From: Ectothiorhodospiraceae bacterium
GTDB lineage: Bacteria > Pseudomonadota > Gammaproteobacteria > HK1
Direction of reading: 5' to 3'
Assembly (NCBI GenBank): GCA_024234875.1
Contig: JACKNM010000012.1
Coordinates: 62,001-126,000, forward strand
Length of the DNA: 64,000 bases
Shown: piece after piece, positions 17,092 to 25,597 of the stretch
Numbering within the stretch: position 1 is the stretch's first letter
Layout: every line of letters starts with the position of its first letter
Made by a program: the position numbers and the translations under genes
The notes under the pieces: model-generated
Told to the model about the DNA's origin: nothing
Seen by the model: the letters and a program-made list of their open reading frames with translations, nothing else
The model's database searches: none

Positions 17092-17181
17092 CTGGCGTCA
17101 AACCGCCGCCCGGCCCGACGTGGTGTGGTGCCGGTCTCGGACCTTGCCCCGCCGAGAGCGCATCGATCGAGCGAGGTAGTC

Positions 17182-18030
17182 GTGAACCAGGCCATCGCCG
17201 CCCGGCTCCGCGAGGCCGCAGCCCTGTTGGAGGCGCAGGACGCCGAGCCGTTTCGCGCGCAGGCCTTTCGCCGCGCCGCCGACACCGTGGACGGCCTCGT
17301 CGAGAGCGTCGCCGACATCCTCGCCCGTGAGGGGCCCGACGGGCTCCAGCGATTGCCCGGCATCGGCCGTGGAATCGCCGCGGCCATCGCCGAGATGGCG
17401 GTCACCGGACGCTGGTCGCGCCTCGAGCGGCTGCGCGGCGACCTCGACCCGGTGCACCTGCTGGCCACCGTCCCCGGTCTCGGCCCGAAGCTCGCCGCGC
17501 GCATTCACGACGCACTCCACGTCGACACGCTGGAGGGACTGGAGGCCGCGGCGCACGACGGTCGACTCGAGCAGGTGCCCGGAATCGGGGCGCGCCGAGC
17601 ACAGGCCGTGCGCGCCGTGCTGGGGACACTGCTCGCGCGGATCCGCGGTCCGCGCCGCCCGCCGGGTGGCGCTCCGCCCGTGCGGGTGCTGCTCGAGGTC
17701 GACCGCGAGTACCGCGAGCGGGCTGCGCGCGGTGAGCTCGCCACCATCGCGCCGAAGCGGTTCAACCCGAGCGGCGAGCGCTGGCTGCCGGTGTTGCACA
17801 CCACCCGCGGCGAGTGGCACTTCACGGTGCTCTTCTCGAACACCGCGCGTGCGCACGAGCTGGGCCGAACCCGCGATTGGGTGGTCGTCTACCACGACGA
17901 TGGCGACCACCACGAGGGCCAGTGCACGGTCGTCACCGAGATCCGCGGTGCGCTGGCCGGGCGGCGTGTGGTGCGCGGGCGCGAGGCCGAATGCCTCGCC
18001 ATGGTCGCCGATGGCGACGACGCCACGTAG
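17182..18030 (+). CDS. Helix-hairpin-helix DNA-binding protein related to the PolX N-terminus
   Basis: A 282-residue protein. Residues 1-80 resemble the 8-kDa domain of family X DNA polymerases (NQAIAARLREAAALLEAQ...FRAQAFRRAADTV), with LPGIGRG as the first hairpin. Further hairpins VPGLGPK and VPGIGAR follow up to about residue 155. The polymerase palm and PHP nuclease domains of PolX are absent. Instead, about 110 residues form a different domain (RVLLEVDREYRERA, then APKRFNPSGERWLPVLHTTRG, WVVVYHDDG). The GTG at 17182 has GAGGT 5 bases upstream. A DNA-repair or structure-binding role is plausible but unproven. Confidence 0.72.
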   Translation: MNQAIAARLREAAALLEAQDAEPFRAQAFRRAADTVDGLVESVADILAREGPDGLQRLPGIGRGIAAAIAEMAVTGRWSRLERLRGDLDPVHLLATVPGLGPKLAARIHDALHVDTLEGLEAAAHDGRLEQVPGIGARRAQAVRAVLGTLLARIRGPRRPPGGAPPVRVLLEVDREYRERAARGELATIAPKRFNPSGERWLPVLHTTRGEWHFTVLFSNTARAHELGRTRDWVVVYHDDGDHHEGQCTVVTEIRGALAGRRVVRGREAECLAMVADGDDAT

Positions 18031-18084
18031 CGGCGGTCTGCGGCTGCGCTACCATCGCGTATCTGTCTCGGCGAGGACCGACCC

Positions 18085-19122
18085 GTGGCATCGGATACGC
18101 GCATCGCTTCCTCCGTCGACTACGAGCGCGACGGCAAGCAGATCGGCTGGCTGGCCCTCCCGCTCTCGGTCACCCGCTCCGCCTACGGCAATCTGATGCT
18201 CCCGATCTGCGTGGTGAAGCACGGCAGCGGTCCCACCGCTCTGCTCATGGCCGGCAACCACGGCGACGAGTACGAGGGGCAGATCGCGCTCAACAAGCTG
18301 ATCCGCTCGATCGACCCGGCGCGCGTCGAGGGCCGGGTGATCATCCTGCCGGCGGCGAACCTCCCCGCCGCGTTGGCCGGCACCCGCGTCTCGCCGCTCG
18401 ACGATCGCAACATGAACCGTGTCTTCCCGGGCGATCCCGACGGCACCCCGACCGAGCAAATCGCCCACTACATCGACTCGGTGCTGTTCCCGATGGCCGA
18501 CGCCTTCGCCGACTTCCACTCCGGCGGTGGCTCGCTGGACTTCAGCCCCTGGTGTGGCTTCAACACCACCACCGGGGTGTCGCGGGCGGTGCTCGATCGG
18601 ACGGTCGAGCTGGCGCGCGCGGTGGGGGCTCCGCTCACCATCAATTTCGGCGAGGACCTCGACACCCGAGTGGCGGCGATCGCCGCGCTACGTCGTGGCG
18701 TGCCCAATGTCGGTGGCGAGTTCGGTGGTGGCGGGAGCGTCGCGGTGGAGGGTATTCGCATCGTCGAGCGCGGCATCACCAATCTGCTGGCCACCCTCGG
18801 CATCATGGGCGAGCCCCCGGCGGCGCCGCCGCCCACCCGCCTGATGACCGTCCCGGGGCCGGAGTACTTCGTGCTCGCGCCGGAGCCGGGGCTGTTCGAG
18901 CCGTTCGTCGAGATCGGCGAGACGGTGGCCGACGACCAGCCGGCGGGGCAGGTGGTCTTCGTCGACAATCCCGCCCGCGAGCCGGTGCCGGTGCGCTTCG
19001 ACGCCGGCGGGCTGGTGATCTGCAAGCGCCACCCCGGTCGCGTGGAGCGCGGCGACTGCCTCTATCATCTGGCCGTCGACTGGGACGGCCAGATCGGTGA
19101 CGGCGCCCAGCGACTGAACTGA
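18085..19122 (+). CDS. Succinylglutamate desuccinylase/aspartoacylase-family deacylase, DoeB-like
   Basis: A 345-residue zinc carboxypeptidase-fold amidohydrolase. The ligands are H59 and E62 in GNHGDEYEG and H145 in DFHSGGG; NMNRVFPG (residues 109-116) supplies the substrate arginine. The N-terminus VDYERDGKQIG and this spacing resemble DoeB, N2-acetyl-L-2,4-diaminobutyrate deacetylase of ectoine degradation. No other ectoine gene (doeA, doeD, eutD) is present, so another N-acyl amino acid may be the substrate. It starts at GTG 18085 with GCGAGGA upstream and begins a three-gene operon with the amidase 11 bases downstream. Confidence 0.8.
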   Translation: MASDTRIASSVDYERDGKQIGWLALPLSVTRSAYGNLMLPICVVKHGSGPTALLMAGNHGDEYEGQIALNKLIRSIDPARVEGRVIILPAANLPAALAGTRVSPLDDRNMNRVFPGDPDGTPTEQIAHYIDSVLFPMADAFADFHSGGGSLDFSPWCGFNTTTGVSRAVLDRTVELARAVGAPLTINFGEDLDTRVAAIAALRRGVPNVGGEFGGGGSVAVEGIRIVERGITNLLATLGIMGEPPAAPPPTRLMTVPGPEYFVLAPEPGLFEPFVEIGETVADDQPAGQVVFVDNPAREPVPVRFDAGGLVICKRHPGRVERGDCLYHLAVDWDGQIGDGAQRLN

Positions 19123-19133
19123 GGACCCACCCG

Positions 19134-20537
19134 ATGACCGATGCGCTGCACTACCAGACCATCACCGAGATCGCCCCGCGCATCCGCTCGGGCGCGCTGA
19201 CCTCGGTCGAGCTCACCGAGGCCCAGCTCGCCCGCATCGACGCGCTCGACGGGCGGCTCAAGGCCTACGCCACGGTGACGGCCGACCACGCTCGTGCCCA
19301 GGCGCGCGCGGCCGACGCCGAGATCGCGGCCGGCCGCTATCGTGGTCCGCTGCACGGGGTGCCGATCGCGGTCAAGGATCTCTGCTTCACCCGCGGCGTG
19401 CGCACCATGGGCGGCAGCGCGGTGTTCGCCGACCACGTGCCCGACTTCGACGCCACCGTGGTCCGCCGGCTCGCCGCCGCCGGCGCGGTTCTTCTCGGCA
19501 AGCTGAACCTCACCGAGGGCGCGATGGCCGGGTACAACCCCAAGCTCGACGTGCCCGAGAACCCCTGGAAGGCGAGCCACTGGTCGGGCGCGTCGTCGAG
19601 TGGCTCCGGTTGCGCGACCGCGGCCGGGCTCGCCTACGCGACGCTCGGCAGCGACACCGGCGGCTCGATCCGTCATCCCGCCGCGGTCTGCGGCACGGTG
19701 GGGCTCAAGCCCACCTGGGGGCGGGTGTCGCGTCACGGGGTGATGGATCTCGCGGCGTCGCTCGACCACGTCGGGCCGCTGACCCGCTCGGCCGCCGACG
19801 CAGGGCTCGTGATGCAGGCGATCTCCGGGCGCGATGCGAGCGACCCGACGTCGCTGCCCGACCCGGTGCCCGATTTCCTGGCCGGGCTCGACGCCGGGGT
19901 GGCCGGCCTTCGCATCGGCCACGACGAGCGCTACACCCACGAGGACATGGCGCCCGACTTCGCCGCCGCCGTCGCCGACGCGGTGCGCGTGCTCGAGCGC
20001 CTCGGCGCGACCATCGTGCCGGTGACCATGCCGGCGCGTCTGCGCGAGTACATGACCGCCTGGCCGGTGCTCTGCGCCTCGGAGGCCGCGGCCGCGCACG
20101 TCGCGACCTATCCGTCACGCGCCGACGACTACGGCCCGTGGTTCCGGCAATGGCTCGCCAACGGTGCCGCGCATACCGCGGTGGAGTACGCACGCGCGCA
20201 AGAGCTGCGCGCCGCTTGCGTCGGTGACCTGCGCCAGGTGATGCACGGCATCGATCTGCTCGCCTGCCCGTCGACCGCCCGCGCCGCCTATCCGGTGACC
20301 CCGGAGATGATGTACGGCCCGATCCCGAAGGACCGCGACCCGTGGCTGTCGCGGTTCACCGTGCCGACCGACTACGCGGGGATGCCCACGATCTCGCTCC
20401 CCTGCGGTCTCGACCGCGCCGGGCTGCCGCTCAGCCTCCAGCTCGTCGGCCACCACCTCGCCGAGGCGCTGTTGGTGCGCGCGGGCCACGCCTTCGAGCG
20501 GGCGACCGACTTCCACACCCTGCACCCGCCGGTGTGA
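19134..20537 (+). CDS. Amidase-signature family hydrolase (GatA-like)
   Basis: A 467-residue amidase-signature enzyme with the Ser-cisSer-Lys triad visible as K81 (GVPIAVKD), S155 (GASSSGSG) and S178 (SDTGGSIR). It is not a GatA of the tRNA amidotransferase, since no gatB or gatC is nearby. It probably hydrolyses a small amide. It sits 11 bases after the DoeB-like deacylase and 22 bases before an alpha/beta hydrolase, suggesting stepwise hydrolysis of one N-acylated or amidated compound (inference). Confidence 0.88.
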   Translation: MTDALHYQTITEIAPRIRSGALTSVELTEAQLARIDALDGRLKAYATVTADHARAQARAADAEIAAGRYRGPLHGVPIAVKDLCFTRGVRTMGGSAVFADHVPDFDATVVRRLAAAGAVLLGKLNLTEGAMAGYNPKLDVPENPWKASHWSGASSSGSGCATAAGLAYATLGSDTGGSIRHPAAVCGTVGLKPTWGRVSRHGVMDLAASLDHVGPLTRSAADAGLVMQAISGRDASDPTSLPDPVPDFLAGLDAGVAGLRIGHDERYTHEDMAPDFAAAVADAVRVLERLGATIVPVTMPARLREYMTAWPVLCASEAAAAHVATYPSRADDYGPWFRQWLANGAAHTAVEYARAQELRAACVGDLRQVMHGIDLLACPSTARAAYPVTPEMMYGPIPKDRDPWLSRFTVPTDYAGMPTISLPCGLDRAGLPLSLQLVGHHLAEALLVRAGHAFERATDFHTLHPPV

Positions 20538-20559
20538 GCGCGGCGGGGAGGAGCACGCG

Positions 20560-21450
20560 ATGACCATCCGCCACGTCCGTGCCGGCGTCCTCGACGTCGC
20601 CTACCTCGAGCACGGCGACCCGGCCGGCGTGCCGGTGATCCTGCTCCACGGCTTCCCCTACGACGTCCACGCCTACGACGAGGTCGCGCCGGTGCTCGCC
20701 GCGGCCGGGCATCGGGTGCTGGTGCCCTATCTGCGCGGCTACGGGCCGACGCGGTTCGTCAGCGCCGACACCCCGCGCTCGGGCCAGCAGGCGGTGCTCG
20801 CCCACGACCTGCTGGCCCTGCTCGACGCGCTCGGCATCGAGCGCGCGCTGCTCGGCGGTTACGACTGGGGTGGGCGGGCCGCGTGCATCGTGAGCGCGCT
20901 GTGGCCCGAGCGGGTGATCGGCCTCGCCACCTGCAACGGCTACAACCTCCAGCACATCCCGAGCGCCAACCGCCCGGCGTCGCCCGAGAACGAGTGCCGG
21001 TACTGGTACCAGTACTACTTCCACTGCGAGCGCGGCCGCGCCGGGCTCGCTGCGAATCGCGCGGCGCTCACCCGCTTGCTGTGGACGATGTGGTCGCCCA
21101 ACTGGTCGTTCGACGACGCGACCTTCGAGCGCACCGCGGCGTCGTTCGACAACCCGGACTTCGTCGAGGTGGTGATCCACTCCTACCGGCACCGATACGG
21201 GCTGGTCGCCGGCGACCCGACGGTGGAGGAGACGGAGCGGCGTCTGGAGGCGCAGCCGACCATCTCGGTGCCGACGATCTCGCTCGACGGACTCGGTGAC
21301 GGGGTGATGGCGATCGGCGGCACGGCCGGTCACGCGCGGCACTTCACCGGCCGCTTCGAATACCGCACGGTACCGCGCGTCGGCCACAACCTGCCGCAGG
21401 AGGCGCCGCGCGAGTTCGCGCGGGCGCTGCTCGATCTCGCGCGCGGCTGA
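20560..21450 (+). CDS. Alpha/beta hydrolase with an Asp nucleophile (epoxide hydrolase/dehalogenase type)
   Basis: A 296-residue alpha/beta hydrolase. The oxyanion motif HGFPYD is at residues 30-35, and the nucleophile elbow GYDWGG places D102 where epoxide hydrolases and haloalkane dehalogenases have their nucleophilic aspartate. The base is probably the histidine of VGHNLPQEAP near residue 275. The insertion CRYWYQYYFHCERGR forms part of the cap. It is the last gene of the deacylase-amidase operon. The true substrate is unknown; fluoroacetate- or epoxide-type chemistry is possible. Confidence 0.82.
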   Translation: MTIRHVRAGVLDVAYLEHGDPAGVPVILLHGFPYDVHAYDEVAPVLAAAGHRVLVPYLRGYGPTRFVSADTPRSGQQAVLAHDLLALLDALGIERALLGGYDWGGRAACIVSALWPERVIGLATCNGYNLQHIPSANRPASPENECRYWYQYYFHCERGRAGLAANRAALTRLLWTMWSPNWSFDDATFERTAASFDNPDFVEVVIHSYRHRYGLVAGDPTVEETERRLEAQPTISVPTISLDGLGDGVMAIGGTAGHARHFTGRFEYRTVPRVGHNLPQEAPREFARALLDLARG

Positions 21451-21474
21451 GCCCCGCGCGGCCAGCGCACGGGG

Positions 21475-22650
21475 TCAGTCCGGTCCCAGCAACTGCTCGA
21501 TCAGCACCGGGATGAAGCCCTCGATGCTGGTCGGCGCCGGCGGCTCGGGCACCACGATGGTGGTGCGCACGCAGTCGTAGGTCTCGGCGATGCGTGGCCC
21601 GGTGTCGACGACCTCGAAGTCGCCCACCGCGACGTCGCGCGCGCCCGGGGTGAGGTCGAAGACCCGGGAGCCGATCCCGAGGTCCGTCCACTTGGCGGTG
21701 GTGTAGCGATCGCTCTCGGCGGTGAGCGCGATGTTGCCGCCGTCGGCGAGCACGATGCCGTAGCGCTTGAACGTGTTGAGGATCACCCGCGCGGCGGGTG
21801 AGTACCCGTCGAGCGGGAAGTCCGCCCGTAGCCGCAGGCGTGCGCCGTAGGGCACCGACCCGACCGGACCCGACGGTGCGCCGGCGTGGCTCGCCGGTCG
21901 GACGTAGAGGCGGCCCGCGACACCGCCGAGCGTCGCGTCGCTCGCCATCCGGGCGTTGGGGAGGATGAAGCGCACCGCGTGACCGATGTCGCCGCCGCCG
22001 GTCGCGTCGGTGGCGAGCGCCGCGGCCACCTCGTCGGCGTTGAACAGCAGCGGGGCGATCGGCAGGCCGGCGGCGTCGGCGCTGGTGCAGTGGTCACCGC
22101 GGCCCTCGGGCGGGTAGAGGCCGTCGAGATACCAGGTCGCCAGGCATTCGGCCTCGATCTGGTCTGCCCCGGTCGCGCGCGCCCGGTAGAGCTCGTACAG
22201 CGTTCGACCGTCGACCACCAGCAGGTGGCAGTCGGCGCCGAGGTTGTCGCAGTCGAGCCCGGTCTCGCCCTCGATGGCGGCGTCGAGCGGGACCGGCACC
22301 TCGGTTCCCGGTGCGTCGCAGTCGGGGCTGAAGTAGCCACCGCCCGGGAGGGTCGTGAGGACGCGCCGTGGAGCGCCCGGCGCGGCGTGCACCACGTGCA
22401 GGCTGAAGTCGATCTGCATCCGTCCGACGCCGAATCCACCGAGCCCGGCGAGCGTCGCGATCATGGTGGCGGAGTCGGGGTGGAGCGTGGCGTCGACCAC
22501 GCTCTGATTCCACGGCACGGCCGTGGCGAAGCGCGGGAGCGGCTCGGCGTCCGCGCCGAGCGCGACCACCATCGCGAGTGTCGCGAGCGCAGCCCGGCTG
22601 CCGTGGCCCCGGTTCCCCGGGGCTGTCCCGTCCTGGTGTACACGTTCCAC
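21475..22650 (-). CDS. Secreted protein of unknown function
   Basis: A 391-residue protein beginning at GTG 22650, preceded by GGAGGT. It has a signal peptide (hydrophobic RAALATLAMVVALG, cleavage near ADA). The mature protein has about seven cysteines in segments such as DCDNLGADCHLLVVDG and GDHCTSADAAGLPIAP, plus an aromatic-rich stretch (RYGIVLADGGNIALT). These segments recur in a widespread set of secreted hypothetical proteins that I recall only as uncharacterised. It ends with an EGFIPVLIEQLLG tail. No partner gene is evident. Confidence 0.72.
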   Translation of the reverse strand: MERVHQDGTAPGNRGHGSRAALATLAMVVALGADAEPLPRFATAVPWNQSVVDATLHPDSATMIATLAGLGGFGVGRMQIDFSLHVVHAAPGAPRRVLTTLPGGGYFSPDCDAPGTEVPVPLDAAIEGETGLDCDNLGADCHLLVVDGRTLYELYRARATGADQIEAECLATWYLDGLYPPEGRGDHCTSADAAGLPIAPLLFNADEVAAALATDATGGGDIGHAVRFILPNARMASDATLGGVAGRLYVRPASHAGAPSGPVGSVPYGARLRLRADFPLDGYSPAARVILNTFKRYGIVLADGGNIALTAESDRYTTAKWTDLGIGSRVFDLTPGARDVAVGDFEVVDTGPRIAETYDCVRTTIVVPEPPAPTSIEGFIPVLIEQLLGPD

Positions 22651-22829
22651 GGTGCGACCTCCGCGCGGTGGCGACCGGCCCGATTGTGGGCGTGAGGGCC
22701 GGGCGCTGTCACGCCTGCGGGTGCACCGGGCCGCGCGGTTGCGGGATGTGCACCGCGCGCGCCGGTCACCGATAATCCGCGGTCTGCATCGCGAGCGGCG
22801 GCCCTCGCACACCACCATCGGAGGGCGCG

Positions 22830-23738
22830 ATGCCCGAGTCATCCCCCCACGCGCCCGCGCCGGAGCCTGGCCCCGCCGCCTCCACCACCCCGCCACGCGT
22901 GCCCCCGCCGTTGCTGGTGCTGACGGCGATCGTCTCGATCCAGGTCGGCACCGCGCTCGCCTCGGGGCTCTTCCCCGCGCTCGGTGCGCTCGGCACCGTC
23001 GCCTGGCGCATCGCCATCGCCGCGCTGGTCCTGCTGGCGGTGGTGCGTCCTCGTGTGCTCGTCCCGAGTCGCCGGCAGGTCGGTCTCCTGCTGCTGTTCG
23101 GAGTCGTAATCGCATCGATGAACGCGCTCTTCTACCTCGCCGTCGACCGGCTGCCGCTGGGGGTGGTGGTGGCGGTCGAGTTCCTCGGCCCGCTCGGGCT
23201 GGGGGCGGTGATGTCCCGGCGCAACGTCGAGCGACTGTGGGTCGCGTTGGCGCTGCTCGGGGTCGCGCTGCTCGCGCCCTTCTCGGGCACCGGCTACGAC
23301 CCCGTCGGGCTCGCCTTCGCCGCCGGTGCGGGACTCGGTTGGGCCGGGTTCGTGCTGCTCAGCGCGCGGGTCGCGGGCGCCTTCGACGGCGCCACCGGGT
23401 TGGCTCTCGGGATGACGGTCGCGGCGCTGGTGCTGGCGCCGCTCGCGTGGTCACCGGCGGGGACCCTGCTCGCCGACCCGGCGCTCATCGCGGCGACGGT
23501 CGCCGTCGCCCTGCTCTCGACCGCGATCCCGTTCTCGCTCGAGTTCCATGCGCTGAAGCGGCTCTCGGCCACCGCCTACGGGGTGCTGATCGCGCTCGAG
23601 CCGGCGGTGGCGGCGGTGGTCGGCGCGATCATGCTCGGCGAGCGGCTCGAGGCTCGCGGGCTCGCCGCCGTCGTCTGTGTCACCGTCGCCGCGCTCGGTG
23701 TCACGCTGACGCGTGAGCGCTCCCGACCGACGCGCTGA
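22830..23738 (+). CDS. EamA/RhtA-type drug-metabolite exporter
   Basis: A 302-residue inner-membrane protein with about ten hydrophobic helices in two EamA repeats (residues 30-145 and 155-295). The first repeat contains LFPALGALGTVAWRI and NALFYLAVDRLPLGVVVAVEFLGPL; the second contains IPFSLEFHALKRLSATAYGVLIALEPAVAA. These are hallmarks of the threonine/homoserine exporter RhtA subgroup. It probably exports amino acids or similar metabolites. A Pro-rich cytoplasmic N-terminus precedes helix 1, and a GATAAT -10-like element lies at 22771-22776. Confidence 0.87.
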   Translation: MPESSPHAPAPEPGPAASTTPPRVPPPLLVLTAIVSIQVGTALASGLFPALGALGTVAWRIAIAALVLLAVVRPRVLVPSRRQVGLLLLFGVVIASMNALFYLAVDRLPLGVVVAVEFLGPLGLGAVMSRRNVERLWVALALLGVALLAPFSGTGYDPVGLAFAAGAGLGWAGFVLLSARVAGAFDGATGLALGMTVAALVLAPLAWSPAGTLLADPALIAATVAVALLSTAIPFSLEFHALKRLSATAYGVLIALEPAVAAVVGAIMLGERLEARGLAAVVCVTVAALGVTLTRERSRPTR

Positions 23739-23748
23739 GCGGGGCCGG

Positions 23749-23777
23749 TTGGTCGCCCCGCGGTCGGTCTCTATACT
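23749..23777 (+). promoter_or_regulatory. Sigma70-type promoter for the signal-less binding protein
   Basis: TTGGTC (23749-23754) and TATACT (23772-23777) are separated by exactly 17 bases. The predicted start of transcription is near 23784, just upstream of the GAGGAG ribosome site of the gene at 23810. This fixes the N-terminus of that protein. Confidence 0.6.
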
Positions 23778-23809
23778 CGTGCCTTCGCCCGCGTGAGGAG
23801 CTTCCGCCC

Positions 23810-24541
23810 GTGTCCGATGCCGCCGCTGCCGCCGCCGTGCTCGCCCCGAACGGGATCTTGCGGGCTGGAATCAACCTCTCGAACTTCCTGCTGGTGACCG
23901 GGCGCAGCCCGTCCGGCGATCCCGAGGGCGTGTCCCCCGACATGGCGCGCACGCTCGCCGAGCGCCTCGGCGTCGCGCTGAAGCTGGTGCCGTACGAGTC
24001 GCCGGGGAAGGTGGCGGACGCCGCCACCGAGGACCAGTGGGACATCGCCAACATCGCCGACGAGCCGGCCCGCGCCGAGACCATCGCCTTCACCGGCGCC
24101 TACGTCGAGATCCAGGCCACCTACCTGGTGCCGGCCGGCTCACCGATCCTGCGCGTCGAGGACGTGGATCGCCCGGGCGTGCGCATCGCGGTCTCCGCGC
24201 GCAGCGCCTACGATCTGTGGCTCGAGCGCAACATCGAGCACGCCGAGCTGGTGCGCGCCAACGGCATCGACGCGTCCTACCAGCTCTTCGTCGATCAGAA
24301 GCTCGAGGCGCTCGCCGGGCTGCGGCCGCGGCTGATCGACGACGTCAAGCGCCTGCCCGGATCGCGGATGCTCGACGGCCGCTTCATGGCGGTGCAGCAG
24401 GCGATGGGCACGACCAAGGCCAAGGCGGCGGCGTTGCCGTTCCTGCGCGCGTTCGTCGAGGAGGCGAAGGCGAGCGGACTGGTGCAGCGGCTGATCGAAA
24501 AGCACGGCGCGGACGGGCTGAGCGTCGCCCCGCCGGCCTGA
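23810..24541 (+). CDS. Family 3 amino-acid-type binding protein without a signal peptide
   Basis: A 243-residue protein with the type II periplasmic binding fold of ABC amino-acid receptors (GILRAGINLSNFLLV, VSPDMARTLAERLG, DIANIADEPARAETIAFTG, IRVAVSARSAYDLWL-like core). Starting at GTG 23810 it has no signal peptide. The promoter at 23749-23777 and a GAGGAG site leave no room for a longer start. No ABC permease or ATPase is adjacent. It could be a cytoplasmic sensor or a cyclohexadienyl-dehydratase-like enzyme that reuses this fold; neither is shown by the sequence. Confidence 0.78.
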   Translation: MSDAAAAAAVLAPNGILRAGINLSNFLLVTGRSPSGDPEGVSPDMARTLAERLGVALKLVPYESPGKVADAATEDQWDIANIADEPARAETIAFTGAYVEIQATYLVPAGSPILRVEDVDRPGVRIAVSARSAYDLWLERNIEHAELVRANGIDASYQLFVDQKLEALAGLRPRLIDDVKRLPGSRMLDGRFMAVQQAMGTTKAKAAALPFLRAFVEEAKASGLVQRLIEKHGADGLSVAPPA

Positions 24542-24647
24542 TCCGACCGGCGCCCGGCGACGCCCGTAGCCTGGATGGCGCGAGGCCCAATCCAGGATCC
24601 CCACCGACTCGCCGCGCGCTCGACGATGCCGGAGCCTCGGCCCGCGC

Positions 24648-25535
24648 TCAGCGCCGACCCAGGCTCCGCGCCGCGCGCTCGTAACCGAGCGCGATCATCT
24701 CCTCGGCGCGGTCGAACTCCATCAGGCCGCAGGCGTTGCGTGGGATCTCGACGGTCACGTCCGGCGGATAGGCGGCGAGCTTGAGCCGGGCGATGGTGCC
24801 CTGCATGGCGTCGAACGCCTGGTGGGCGATGTCGTAGGCGCTCCAGTCGTCGTCGCGGCGATTACCCACGGTCTCGCGCAATCGCGAGATGAAGCGGTCG
24901 ACGTGGTCGCGCAACGAATCGGCCTCGGCACTCGGTGCCGGCGCGCGGCGCTCGATCTCGTGCGAGCCGTCGACCGCGCCACCGAGGTTGACCGCCACCG
25001 TGAGCTCCGTCTCGTCGCCGAAGGTCGGCGCGATCGGGACCGGGTTCAGCACCCCGCCGTCGACCAGCTTCGCGCCGTTGCGCTCGACCGGCGTGAAGAA
25101 CATCGGCAGCGAGATCGACGCGCGGATGGCGTCGAAGAGCGGGCCGGAGCGAATCCAGACCTCCTTCTGCTCCGGTAGCTCGCAGGCCACGGCGGTGAAC
25201 GGGATCGGCAGATCCTCGATGCGTGCCTGGCCGACCAGCTCGGTGAGGGTGCCGATCACCCGGTCGCCCTTGACCAGCCCGGCGCGGTTCCACGAGAGGT
25301 CGATCAGCGACACCACCTCGACCATGGTGATCGCGCGCGCCCAGCGCTCGTACTCGTCGAGCTTGCCGGCGGCGTGCACGCCGCCGACCAGGGCACCCAT
25401 CGAGCAGCCGACCACCGACCGGATCCGATAGCCGTGCTCCTCGAGCCAGCGAATGACGCCGATGTGGGCGAGGCCGCGCGCGCCGCCACTGCCGAGCACG
25501 AGAGAGACGGTCGGGCCGGAATCGGACTTGGGCAT
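24648..25535 (-). CDS. Patatin-like phospholipase, RssA type
   Basis: A 295-residue patatin-family lipid acyl hydrolase. The oxyanion motif GSGGARG is at residues 15-21, the nucleophile S45 lies in GCSMG, and the dyad aspartate D159 lies in VDGG. This arrangement matches RssA/NTE-like bacterial patatins, which act on phospholipids or lysophospholipids at the inner face of the membrane. It starts at ATG 25535 with a GGTGAGC-type site upstream, and ends in a helical region (YERAARSLGRR). Confidence 0.9.
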   Translation of the reverse strand: MPKSDSGPTVSLVLGSGGARGLAHIGVIRWLEEHGYRIRSVVGCSMGALVGGVHAAGKLDEYERWARAITMVEVVSLIDLSWNRAGLVKGDRVIGTLTELVGQARIEDLPIPFTAVACELPEQKEVWIRSGPLFDAIRASISLPMFFTPVERNGAKLVDGGVLNPVPIAPTFGDETELTVAVNLGGAVDGSHEIERRAPAPSAEADSLRDHVDRFISRLRETVGNRRDDDWSAYDIAHQAFDAMQGTIARLKLAAYPPDVTVEIPRNACGLMEFDRAEEMIALGYERAARSLGRR

Positions 25536-25597
25536 CGCGGGCTCACCTCGCCAGCACCGGGCGATGGTACCAGCTCGGCTCCAGACGGCGAGGCGGC

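Noticed and set aside
18085..21450. Ectoine degradation cluster
   Set aside because: Only the DoeB-like gene fits; ectoine hydrolase, transaminase, dehydrogenase and uptake genes are missing.
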